A stretch of DNA of 64,000 bases, taken from NCBI GenBank assembly GCA_000727475.1, contig KL647288.1, positions 7,839,414-7,903,413 of the forward strand, read 5' to 3'. The translations under genes and the position numbers were made by a program. This DNA comes from Sarcocystis neurona (taxonomy: Eukaryota > Apicomplexa > Conoidasida > Eucoccidiorida > Sarcocystidae). The notes beneath the pieces were generated by a model, which made no database searches, was not told where the DNA came from, and worked only from the letters and a program-made list of their open reading frames with translations. This document shows, piece after piece, positions 57,101 to 64,000 of the stretch (its first letter is position 1; every line of letters begins with the position of its first letter).

Positions 57101-60100
57101 CGGAACAGGGGCTGCCAGAATGCATGTCTCCGGGTGCGGGCGAAACATCACGCTTTGCTGCATTTCGTAGCTGCTTCTTCACTGTATCTTCTCCGTCCTT
57201 TGTTCCTCGAGTCGAAGGACTGCTGACACCTTTTACAGCGGCTGTGTGCACCTGTTGGGATTTGTTTATAGGTATGTAAGGCTTCTCAGGACAACTCGGC
57301 TTCGAGGGCATGTCGGGGAATTCCGCCCCACCTATGTTGCTGCTGCGTCCTTCACTGCGGCTGCCACTATTGCTGTTGTCGCTTGCGTTTTCTTTTCTGT
57401 TGAGACCGCTGTCAGTGTCGCTGTTTGAATTAGCACTAACGTTGCCGCTCGCATTGACAGGTGCGTCGCAGCTGCCGGTGCTGCTGCTGCTGATGTTGGC
57501 AGCATCACTGCTGTTCGTTTCGTTGCTGCTGCCGTAATCAGTTATGGAGTTAAAGCCCTCCCTCCTCTCGCCTTCGCTGCTGTCACTACTCCTGTTCTGC
57601 GTGTCGGCCGTGGTGTTGTTATTGCCCTCGCTGCTGCTGTTGGCACTGCTGTTTTGGTCGTCAATTGTGATATTGCGGGTGTTCTCGTTATTGCTGCCAT
57701 TGGAACTACTGCAGCTATCGTTATTCCGGTTGATGTTGTTGCTGCTGCTACACCTATTTCCTTTTTCGACAGTTGAATCCCCGCTGTAAGGCGGGGTTTC
57801 CGTACGGTGCTCTGTAGCCTGATCAGACATTCCGGCTGTACATTTTGGTCCTTTCAGCAGTCGAAATGTCCGAGCGTTAGAACGGAAGAAGATGAAGATG
57901 CTCTTCTGCACAACGTGTTACCACGTAACTGTGCCGAATTGCGTCTTCCTATCGCATGCTCGCAAAGGGTCTGCAGAAACGCGTGAAGAATGCAGGGATC
58001 ATTTGTACTCGTTCACACAAAAATAAACCACCGCACAACTGTAACGTAGAGTTATGACCGGCAGAGACGCATCTCGATCCGCTCTAGCCTATTTCAGTGA
58101 TAGACAAAATCCGGACAACTGTCCGCCATACGCATCCAGGGGCTTTGGTGCAGCTGGTAAGCGCGGAGGAAAAGCAACCCGCAAGAAATCATGGTGTGCA
58201 CATCCGTGCAGACAGAGCGAGATCTGAAATGCGCTGACCAAAGTAAATAACTCTCGTATACAGTAGTCGAAAAACAGCGGCGTCTCAACTAAATTGGATC
58301 GAACGCAGCCGCCCCCGTGAATGCTACGCTATTCAGAAGGTGTACAGCAACCACAGGAAGTAGCGCCGTCGTTAGCGTATACATGTGTGCATACTGGCAT
58401 AGACAGACGTATTCTCACAGACGTGAGTATTTGTAGAGAGGCATACGCTTCTGTGTCAAAGTACAAAGTTCTTGCACACCCGAAAAAGCGGGCACCTGCA
58501 GAACGGAGCCTAACTGAAGAGCCAACATGCAGTAAAATCGGGAAAAGCAAGGATACGGGAAAATATCCAACTTTGATACCTCTGTGCATGTAGAAAGCTC
58601 ATCTGCCTGCCAAGCAGAATTGGCTGCGGACAGTTTACCCATCCCTTAGAACAGAATACTCCTGTGTAAACTGTTCAACTACAGAAAGGCCTCCAGAGAC
58701 ACATGTCACAACCCACCGTGTGCTTCTCTCCGTCTGCGCGAGACGGTGGTGGGAAAGTTGTGTCGCTTTCTTGGAAAATATTCTGGTAGCATCACAACAG
58801 TACTACGTCCACCGCCGCTGCCACTAGCACTCATATTACTACTGCTGCTACTACGAAATTGCTTAATCACGTAGGCTGAGTGCGGGGAGCCGCTTAATGC
58901 AGATGCATTATCAATTTATGAAAAGGGTGGAGGTGTCTGGATGATTGACTCATCACTGTTTGAACAGCGATACAAAAGTAAATCGCCAGTGTCCAGACTT
59001 GAAAGATCACATGCTTCTGCATGCAGATATACACATCCCGATTATCTGCATCGCTGGAACCTGTTCCCCTCTCAGTCACCACAATTATCCGTGCACATCA
59101 GGTAAATCTGCATGGCTGGAAAAGCTTCACTTTCGCAGTGCATTTACGACGTCACTTATCGTTCTTGTCCCCTACGAGGGTGAAGCCGAGAAGCCGATGC
59201 CAACAGGGCAAAAGGGTCGTCTCTTCTCGTCTCCCACCAACGAGTTACGGCACCAAGAGACGTTCACGAGTAGTTCGCCTTTATTCAAGTCCAACTGTGA
59301 GAATACAAACGCATCATGTAGACTTCCTTGCGCTGAGTGCTACATATATATATATATATATCCACGAACCTGCGTGGTTAGGGAAGTATACAAACTTCTT
59401 CACACACGGTGTAAACAGATATTTATCTTTCTTCCCTGTATATGTACTCGCTTTAGAGACGTACATGCACAGGCAATTGCGTACCTGTGTAGCCCCCAAA
59501 ACACTCACTAGGCGTTTCGGTATCACAGACGGGTTGTCTACTACGTGCCAATGCTTTTGTCATGCGGGTCTCATAGTCTTGTAGCAGCTGATACAACACC
59601 TCTTTTGAGTCAACCTGGAATGAACAAAGCTTTTAAACATGGAATTGAATCGCGGTGTACAGACGTACGTGGCACGCCAATACGGAGACGTCCATTTTTA
59701 GGTTTCGAGGAACTGTGCTTCTCATGAAATGTAGGTTGAGGTTGGGGCGATTTTTTGCCGCCTGGAGCACTAAACACGCCTGCAGATGTACTTTTGTGTA
59801 CACATGCAACCCTTCAAGCATCTTGCAGAATTCCAGTGTGTGCGTGCCCGCGTGCGCATGAATGCACACGTGCACTCCATAAGTTACATCAGGATCTATG
59901 CAGGAATCTATGCGCAAATTCACGGGACTTTACGCCTCATAGCGCGTCATAGCCGCAATAGAGCAACGGTAATTCCGTTGGGAATGGAGGAAAAAACCTC
60001 TACAGAAGGAAGTGAGGCGGAGACTCGTAGAAGGAATTGGGTTGAGGACTGAGTTCCTCAAAACAGAGGGCCCCACATATGGGGCTTCAGCTTGTTGTGT

Positions 60101-63100
60101 GCATACCAGCGCCACTGGTTGTGCGCAGCAGCAGTTACTGCAGTGATACACAGCATAAGCACTGCAGTAAGATTTACATAATGTGCAACAACCGCCGCAG
60201 GAGTACTACCAGCAAACCTAATTGCAACTCTAGGTACCCTGTACCAGTGGTAACAGGTACGCAAGTAGTAGAGTCTGTGAGACGCGGCGGCAGCGGCAGC
60301 CAACCACGGCCTCACTGGCAGTACCTAGAATCTTCGCAAGGGACACAGCAATTAAACCGCAGCGGCCGCACCAGAACAAGATTAGCAGTGAGCGCAAGTG
60401 CATATCTAGCAAAAGTATTGCACTGGGAGGCGCACGGAGCATTACCACGGCAAGCACACACCCCCTCCGCCAAGGTTTCTGCCGGCGACCAGAGCCACAA
60501 CTATGCTTGTGGAGGCAGCGTGAGCAGCAGCAGCAACAATATCAACCTGATAGTATCCGCTGCTGCCGGCGTTGTTGCTATAGCTGCTGGTTGAAGAGGC
60601 GGGGAGGGCAACTACAACACATGGATTACATCCACTTTCTATCTGTAAATCCGTATCAGCGCGCCGCGTAAGCGTTTATGATTGAGACACGTGTGCACTT
60701 GTACGCACAGGTGTATGTACATCAGCATATTGAAATAAGTAGTTACGAACATGTAACTAGCACATTATTTCTATGTTGCGGAAAAAAGCTGGCAGGTCGG
60801 TGCAACCTGTCCTTGTGTACGAATCAAGGCTTTACCCTTCGTCGAGACTGTGCAAAAGTTCTGGTGCATCGATAGCTACGCAGTTATATCGGTGGGTTAC
60901 TATATTGCAAAGATCGAGACGTACCCCTGAAGGTTGAATGCTGTACTCATGCGTGTTTCAGAGACTCATCAAGGAAGGGAGCCACACCCGTGCTCCGTTA
61001 AGCCAACTCAACCGCACATGCTCGCTGACCACGAATGGTACAAAGCTTACATCTACGTATCAGTAAACCACACATGTCGTCACAGATTCTTGAGTGTCCA
61101 CAAACAACGAGGTACAGCTTAGAGACGTACTACGTGGCCATGTACACATAGGTGTCCATAGAGATACATATGTTTAGAACACACAGTGCGTACACGAAGC
61201 CTTGCACACGCATGTGCGAACTTCGCCGTTCCCTCTGAGAGCTGTGTAACACGTTTGACCCCGGAACACGAGCCGTGGCCTCTCCTTGACTGGGGAATAA
61301 GTATCCTCGCACACCTCTGCGGGGCAGCACACAGTTGTCGAACGCGTGCGCTTTCCGCCCCCTCATTCACCAGCATCTACTCACCTTTGCGTAATATTGG
61401 CCCGTTTGTTTTCAGGAGACACCATTCTTGGTTTGTCGTCACGCGCATGCTAGATATGCTTCTTTTACCTGTTTTGTGGCTATTGACATCAAGGTCTACT
61501 CGAAGCGGTTGTTGGGCACCCACGCTACGCAGAGACCCCATACCGCTTCGAAGGATGTCGAGGTAGTGGATTTTGATTTCCTGACCAGTGTTTTGGTACA
61601 GTCTTACTTGTAGAGCAGAATATCTCCGTCTGGGTCTGCTATGGGGCTGACCACGCCGCATCACTGTGTGAGTCTTAAGCGCTTGATCTAGAAGTAAGTC
61701 TTTTAGAGGTTCGAGGAACTGCTGTGAGTCTAAAGCACCTGATCTAGAGGTAGGTATTCTAGAGGTTCGAGGAAACACTTGGCAACAATATAATCTGCAG
61801 TAAAGTGCACTTGGTGGAACAGCCATTCGCTGCTTACAGAAGCTAAATTTTAGAAATATGTGTGGGCACCGTCTGTAAACACACGGCTCTGCAGATGTAC
61901 GTCCTGTCTAACGAGTTGAGGAGGTAGAGATAGCAGCAACTGTTTTCAAGCCGTCTTCACTACAAAACGTTACGTCAAGGACTTACGTATGACTTTTTGC
62001 TCACTTCCAAGCTGACGCCTCGGCGTCTTAACAGGAGCTATTGACGTTGTTTGAGGCTTCAGTATTCTACAGAGCCCGAAGTACACACAGGGTTAGTATC
62101 CTGCATCTACCAGCAGCCCTTGCACTTGAGGACAATAATCAGAAGGCTGAATGCGCTACTTCGTGTGTGTATATGTATATATATGTGAGCACGTAGCGTT
62201 TCTGTAAAGCGTGGCACCACCACACGGCGAAAGAATACACATATGTGAATGCCTACACCCACGTACACACGTTCAGAGCATACGGGTCGCATCAACGTGT
62301 GCGGCCGTGACAGCATTTCTTTTCGCGCGCAGCTGAATAGACTGGGCTTGTAAGTGACTACACACCTTCCCGTGTAAGTGATTCGAGCGTTCTTCCCAAT
62401 TTAGACACTAGGCGCCTCAATTCGGCAGGTTTTCCTAATGGAAAGAGGGAGACCAGAGGGTGACAGGCTGGTGTAAGGAGCAGTCCACTTGTGTGCAGCG
62501 CAAAAAGGGCACAAGGTGTGCTACACGCACCTAAAAGGGAAATAAGCTTCCCTTCTCTATACGCGGCCAAAGGACGGCGAATCGCCAGAGTATTCTGCAT
62601 CGCACTGCTGCGTAGATCAGAGCAAACGCACGTTCTCGTTCTGCGGAGGCCCAAGAATAGCTTGTCTCAAACGTATTTCTAAAATGTCGAACTCAATTAG
62701 ATCACCCCAAAACATCTGGTCGAAGAACGAAAAAGTCAACAAGCAATTTGGGAAAAGAGAGTATGTGTGTGTACGCTTGTGTGTGTGTGTGTGTCATTGC
62801 ATGCAACTGAGAGAAATAAGATCTGTCAGCTTTTTAAGGCGCACTGCGAAGTGGATAAATTTTCTCGTTGTAACCTGCTGGTGCACCTGTGCTCAAGCGG
62901 TGTACTCGTTACAAGTGTATATGCGTAGTATGTACAACGCGGTCATGTTGCGCCGTATAACGTACGATTGTGTCCGTACGTACCAAGAAGTCGCGCGCTG
63001 TTCAATGTGCGTTAATTGAAAAGAAAATAGTTAACGAACCTTGTTTCCATGCGGAGAGACAGGTGTTCTTCCCCCCCAATGCAGCACACGAGTCTTCACT

Positions 63101-63991
63101 GGTTCCCGGGGCCACCTGCGGCTGAAGCATCCTTACTCGGCAAAACTCAAAACCTTCACGACTCTTGTATTTCGCACGTTTCCCTCCTGACTGCAATTCC
63201 ACTAAACATTATACTAGTGAGACACCGTTTTGTGCATTTTTCTTTGTGCGTGAGTGAAAAAACTGCAGCTCAGAGGCACACGGGGTGCAATAGCAGCATT
63301 AACTCGTCTAAAACATGCTAATTACGGAAGGTGTTCAGTGGCGTAAGGTTTACAGCAGGAGTTCACAAGTGAGATTCACTTCTCCTCAAGCTCTCCAGCA
63401 CCTCCGTCTTACCGCATTTTTCTTGCTTCTTAGCGACATATAACGCATGTTTAGACAGACAGATATATTTTTTGGCTCGCAGAACCTGGTAACACAGCTC
63501 GGGCGGATACGGCCGCGATTGTGTAATACTGTTGTAAAGGTAGGTTCGTACGGATACGTAGAGCAGTCATATCTTAGGATGCACTCCAGACAGTACGTTC
63601 GAATTCCCCAGGGATTATTACGCCATCCTTAGGATTTTACGTGTCTGGAAAAAGCCAGGGGAGTCAAACGCTGACCGCCGTTTTCAACCGAACTCCCTCT
63701 TTGAAAACAGAGACCGCCCATGTGCTATGCTCATTGCCAGCTCCCACGTTTGTAGATAACGTGCACGAGCCTGCTCACTATAGCGTATGCAGGCTTGTGA
63801 TATGCCACTTTTCACGCCACGGTGTATCCGCTTTAAAAGTTTTGCTTCTTGAGAATACCGTAGACTCGTCAAGGCTGCTAACAGAGGTACACGTGCATAT
63901 ATGTCTGCATCGATAGACACGCACAACAAACACGTGTATACGCGAAAATACGCGTATTCTCGTCCTCGAGTGCTGCAGCCTCCTGTTGCTG
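42064..63991 (-). CDS. Large coiled-coil protein, at least 22 exons, 5' end outside window
   Basis: Exons on the minus strand, 5' to 3': 63991-63952, 63874-63816, 63485-63413, 63201-63154, 62640-62563, 62434-62366, 61606-61469, 59761-59676, 59614-59509, 58623-58580, 57905-57067, 54524-54449, 52806-52645, 51693-51637, 50113-50024, 48262-48053, 46981-46829, 44350-44282, 43782-43708, 43403-43182, 42833-42651, 42171-42064. They sum to 2985 nt, a single frame of 994 residues plus stop. Most exons encode charged amphipathic helix, for example QERMQKEIEVLERAKASDEK and RLQRELQMETEMLAYE. One exon of about 280 residues is Asn/Ser-rich. The likely role is a structural coiled-coil protein, as in cytoskeletal, centrosomal or apical scaffolds, but no specific family is recognised. 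All exons from 52806 onward are phase 0. Individual small exons may be wrong or missing; the internal coil exons are the firmest. Confidence 0.5.
42651..42833 (-). CDS. Coiled-coil gene exon, Ala/Arg-rich
   Basis: 183 nt after acceptor gtgtgttcag. It encodes RSSNRTMNSKSRKLTAAMSS and AAERRAKATAADAAKFRETR. Donor CCCTC/GTAGGC keeps phase 0; an alternative donor ACAACTG/GTAGCT at 42583 gives phase 1 and a different C-terminus. Confidence 0.5.
43182..43403 (-). CDS. Coiled-coil gene exon
   Basis: 222 nt, acceptor ccccttttctcag, donor GAAGCG/GTGAGA. It encodes a Ser-rich start (NLSIARSTLPTSLSDSAVTL) then SLVQQEIKSLQAKVRGFQKG. Phase 0 both sides. Confidence 0.5.
43708..43782 (-). CDS. Coiled-coil gene exon
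   Basis: 75 nt, acceptor cattcctgctgcag, donor AGATTC/GTAGGT. It encodes KLESTTQLYSRLSMNTHKHL then YMLRF. Phase 0 both sides. Confidence 0.5.
44282..44350 (-). CDS. Coiled-coil gene exon (tentative)
   Basis: 69 nt, acceptor atatgatcag, donor GCCCAG/GTGCGC. It encodes RSIVAATKFSSKQLLRHWVG and TAQ. Phase 0 fits. A rival exon just downstream (ending ELQKLHRSTPSIIPLNRG at a GTAAGA donor near 44092) does not fit the phase of the next exon. Confidence 0.5.
44351..46828 (-). other. Coiled-coil gene intron with TATATG repeats
   Basis: TATATG-type DNA at 44530-44740, a 51-bp tandem duplication at 45379-45480 and GTGT-rich DNA at 46440-46580. Additional small exons may be hidden; none was accepted. 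Confidence 0.5.
45379..45480. repeat. 51-bp tandem duplication, near identical
   Basis: Two adjacent 51-bp copies starting ACGACAGTTGCCCTCTCTAC, differing at one position (GGGCTG against GGCCTG). The high identity points to a recent duplication. Confidence 0.5.
46829..46981 (-). CDS. Coiled-coil gene exon
   Basis: 153 nt, acceptor tccatacttag, donor CATGAG/GTGCGT. It encodes IGNVHMLDMLLTQPEKQQLL then QERMQKEIEVLERAKASDEK. Phase 0 both sides; strong coiled coil. Confidence 0.5.
46982..48052 (-). other. Coiled-coil gene intron
   Basis: Ordinary-composition intron. A plus-strand frame of 120 codons (47177-47539) has no splice or domain support. Confidence 0.5.
48053..48262 (-). CDS. Coiled-coil gene exon
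   Basis: 210 nt, acceptor cttataaaag, donor GTTGCT/GTGAGG. It encodes VKQLQKELRLLKVSNGNLRQ, EQESKRLHEAAVDYEGKVRR and a basic tail (GCKKKQPKVA). Phase 0 both sides; one of the clearest exons. Confidence 0.5.
48263..50023 (-). other. Coiled-coil gene intron
   Basis: Intron with no marked repeat. A minus-strand open segment at 48746-48468 (SLFTFSTVRSEFVKFAASIH) could be an exon but cannot be joined in phase 0. Confidence 0.5.
50024..50113 (-). CDS. Coiled-coil gene exon
   Basis: 90 nt, acceptor ttcctcctgctgcag, donor GCCAAA/GTGGGT. It encodes TVGEGLDRIRVQQEKAMHRV then EQKNQDLPAK. Phase 0 both sides. Confidence 0.5.
50343..50684. repeat. 114-bp tandem triplicate with AGT/ACT core
   Basis: Copies start at about 50343, 50457 and 50571 with GTTGTAGCTGTTGTTCCAAG (first copy slightly diverged). 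Each contains TCGTAGTAGTAGCATTAGTA and a self-complementary AGTATACTACTACTACTA / AATAATAGTATAC stretch, so each unit can form a hairpin. Confidence 0.5.
50685..50875. repeat. GTA/AGT trinucleotide tract
   Basis: Interrupted GTAGTAGTAGTA and GGTGGT runs directly following the 114-bp repeats. Confidence 0.5.
51637..51693 (-). CDS. Coiled-coil gene exon
   Basis: 57 nt, acceptor tcttcattgcag, donor CTCAAG/GTAACT. It encodes LIELQNRIREKENMLQDLK, an almost ideal heptad helix. Phase 0 both sides. Confidence 0.5.
51694..52644 (-). other. Coiled-coil gene intron with a perfect palindrome
   Basis: Intron with GTGTGCGCGCG at 51885-51905 and a 48-bp palindrome at 52445-52492. No exon seen. Confidence 0.5.
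52445..52492. repeat. 48-bp perfect palindrome
   Basis: ACAGAGTGACGC, then 24 bp of alternating AT, then GCGTCACTCTGT. The outer 12 bp on each side are exact reverse complements, so DNA or RNA can form a long hairpin. Confidence 0.5.
52645..52806 (-). CDS. Coiled-coil gene exon
   Basis: 162 nt, acceptor tgttcctgcag, donor GGCAAG/GTAACC. It encodes 54 residues including VESVLEAKGQADYIRRKSLS and KRQVVLLREQCAKNKNIGK. Phase 0 both sides. Confidence 0.5.
52807..54448 (-). other. Coiled-coil gene intron with GTA-rich island
   Basis: Degenerate GTA/AGT triplets at 53780-54250. A plus-strand 109-codon frame at 53222-53551 is non-repetitive but antisense, unspliced and unrecognised, so it is not called. 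Confidence 0.5.
54449..54524 (-). CDS. Coiled-coil gene exon
   Basis: 76 nt, acceptor ttttgctctag, donor TACGAG/GTATCA. It encodes PERITIENKRLQRELQMETE then MLAYE. The frame could run on for 18 codons to a TGA (VSKLALQSRQALAAAC), a possible short isoform end. Confidence 0.5.
54525..57066 (-). other. Coiled-coil gene intron (about 2.5 kb)
   Basis: Mostly ordinary DNA with short TATATA patches. A minus-strand segment at 55717-55505 (FTGARRRLLDLRLTGAGQWN) is open but has no helical pattern. The flanking exons join perfectly without it (phase 2 to 1 base), so it is not required. Confidence 0.5.
57067..57905 (-). CDS. Coiled-coil gene, Asn/Ser-rich exon
   Basis: 839 nt after acceptor acgttgtgcag, ending at strong donor AAGCT/GTAAGT (phase 2). 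It begins KSIFIFFRSNARTFRLLKGP, then about 150 residues mostly Asn, Ser, Asp, Gly and Thr from AAC/AGC/GGC codons, and ends KGTPSNKKL. The next exon supplies the one base needed. This insert separates the two helical halves of the protein. Confidence 0.5.
57906..58579 (-). other. Coiled-coil gene intron
   Basis: Ordinary-composition intron; no exon or repeat recognised. Confidence 0.5.
58580..58623 (-). CDS. Coiled-coil gene small exon
   Basis: 44 nt, acceptor aactgtccgcag, donor ACAGAG/GTATCA. It encodes NSAWQADELSTCTE. Its phase (1 in, 0 out) exactly bridges the exons on either side, which is the main reason to accept it. Confidence 0.5.
58624..59508 (-). other. Coiled-coil gene intron
   Basis: A short TATATA run at 59342-59362 and no accepted exon. 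A plus-strand 188-codon frame from 58945 overlaps a coil exon antisense and is treated as chance. Confidence 0.5.
59509..59614 (-). CDS. Coiled-coil gene exon
   Basis: 106 nt, acceptor tttgttcattccag, donor CCTA/GTGAGT. It encodes VDSKEVLYQLLQDYETRMTK then ALARSRQPVCDTETP; phase 0 in, 1 out. Confidence 0.5.
59676..59761 (-). CDS. Coiled-coil gene exon, basic linker
   Basis: 86 nt after acceptor tagtgctccag. It encodes KKSPQPQPTFHEKHSSSKPK and NGRLRIG, a Pro/Ser/Lys linker. The 3' end is uncertain: GGC/GTGCCA at 59676 and TCT/GTACAC at about 59664 both keep phase 0. Confidence 0.5.
59762..61468 (-). other. Coiled-coil gene intron with eroded GCA DNA
   Basis: Degenerate GCA/GCAGCAG sequence at 60120-60600 opens Ala/Ser-rich frames on both strands. 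No exon is accepted. Confidence 0.5.
61469..61606 (-). CDS. Coiled-coil gene exon
   Basis: 138 nt, acceptor ctctacaag, consensus donor AAACAG/GTAAAA. It encodes VRLYQNTGQEIKIHYLDILR, then a short loop and LRVDLDVNSHKT. Phase 1 in and out joins it to both neighbours. Confidence 0.5.
61607..62365 (-). other. Coiled-coil gene intron with 56-bp duplication
   Basis: Holds a tandem duplication at 61668-61779. A segment near 62340 after acceptor agtctattcag opens AREKKCCHGRTR but has no donor, so it is not called. Confidence 0.5.
61668..61779. repeat. 56-bp tandem duplication
   Basis: Units start at 61668 and 61724 with GTGAGTCT and share TTGATCTAGAAGTAAGT / CTGATCTAGAGGTAGGT and TAGAGGTTCGAGGAA. 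They are diverged at several positions. Confidence 0.5.
62366..62434 (-). CDS. Coiled-coil gene exon
   Basis: 69 nt, acceptor tctttccattag, donor GAAG/GTGTGT. It encodes KPAELRRLVSKLGRTLESLT then RE, a clear heptad-type helix. Phase 1 in and out. Confidence 0.5.
62563..62640 (-). CDS. Coiled-coil gene exon
   Basis: 78 nt, acceptor gggcctccgcag, donor CCGC/GTATAG. It encodes RERAFALIYAAVRCRILWRF and AVLWP, a helix richer in aromatic residues than its neighbours. Phase 1 in and out supports it; the donor is only moderate. Confidence 0.5.
63154..63201 (-). CDS. Coiled-coil gene exon
   Basis: 48 nt, acceptor aatgtttag, donor GAAG/GTTTTG. It encodes ELQSGGKRAKYKSRE between two split codons (phase 1 in and out). 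Confidence 0.5.
63413..63485 (-). CDS. Coiled-coil gene exon
   Basis: 73 nt, acceptor gtgttaccag and donor TGCG/GTAAGA. It encodes VLRAKKYICLSKHALYVAKK then QEKC; phase 0 in, 1 out. Confidence 0.5.
63816..63874 (-). CDS. Coiled-coil gene exon
   Basis: 59 nt after acceptor ctgttagcag. It encodes LTSLRYSQEAKLLKRIHRG, with donor GGC/GTGAAA giving phase 0. The frame stays open to 63684, so a longer version ending ELAMSIAHGRSLFSKREFG is possible. Confidence 0.5.
63952..63991 (-). CDS. Coiled-coil gene, first exon visible
   Basis: 40 nt, acceptor ttgttctag, donor ACGC/GTATTT. It encodes QQQEAAALEDENT, phase 0 to 1. The acceptor shows that the gene starts beyond the right edge. Confidence 0.5.
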
Positions 63992-64000
63992 CTAGAACAA

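Noticed and set aside
57246..57789. Plus-strand Leu-rich frames opposite the Asn/Ser exon
   Set aside because: They are antisense shadow; the minus strand has matching splice phases at both ends.
60079..60594. 171-codon Ser/Ala-rich plus frame
   Set aside because: It lies in eroded GCA repeat within a coil-gene intron and reads low-complexity text at its end; the minus strand is similarly open.

Overview
The window looks like nuclear DNA of a coccidian apicomplexan, most likely Eimeria. The case rests on near-50% GC, dense imperfect CAG/CTG tracts both in and outside exons, predicted proteins full of Gln, Ala, Ser, Glu and Leu runs, genes made of many short exons with GT..AG introns, and long TATATG-type simple repeats. 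Nothing looks bacterial: there are no compact operons, ribosome-binding sites or IS elements. All gene models here are hand-spliced from reading frame, splice signals and phase agreement. No alignment, RNA or database was available.

Region 1 (about 0.9-15.1 kb, minus strand) is one large gene for an ERMP1/Pff1-type M28 metallopeptidase. Four exons join in frame (15129-12120, 8123-7999, 6090-5987, 3534-1905). Together they supply all five expected metal ligands, the catalytic Glu and the start of the C-terminal membrane region. A further membrane exon may lie at 1125-874. The introns hold minisatellites, purine tracts and CAG/CTG repeats. Region 2 (15.1-25.5 kb) is mostly non-coding and repeat-rich; a small secreted-protein candidate at 18.9-19.5 kb is the best coding signal there. 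Region 3 (25.5-40.3 kb, plus strand) holds an Ala/Ser-rich open stretch, a Gln-rich four-exon gene ending at 30123 (or 30328), an acidic Glu/Ala-rich gene with a 12-copy hexapeptide repeat (31719-36900), and an exon or exons at 39.5-40.3 kb. None of these proteins is recognised. Region 4 (40.7-41.1 kb) is a foldback element with roughly 140-bp inverted arms.

Region 5 (42.0 kb to the right edge, minus strand) is a very long intron-rich gene. At least 22 short exons chain together in phase for about 994 residues. The product is a largely alpha-helical coiled-coil protein interrupted by one Asn/Ser-rich exon of about 280 residues, and its 5' end lies outside the window. Its introns contain a 114-bp triplicated repeat, a perfect 48-bp palindrome and two short tandem duplications.

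The genes do not form an obvious pathway. The peptidase is probably an ER or endomembrane enzyme and the coiled-coil protein probably structural. The clearest shared theme is expansion by low-complexity sequence in exons and introns alike.
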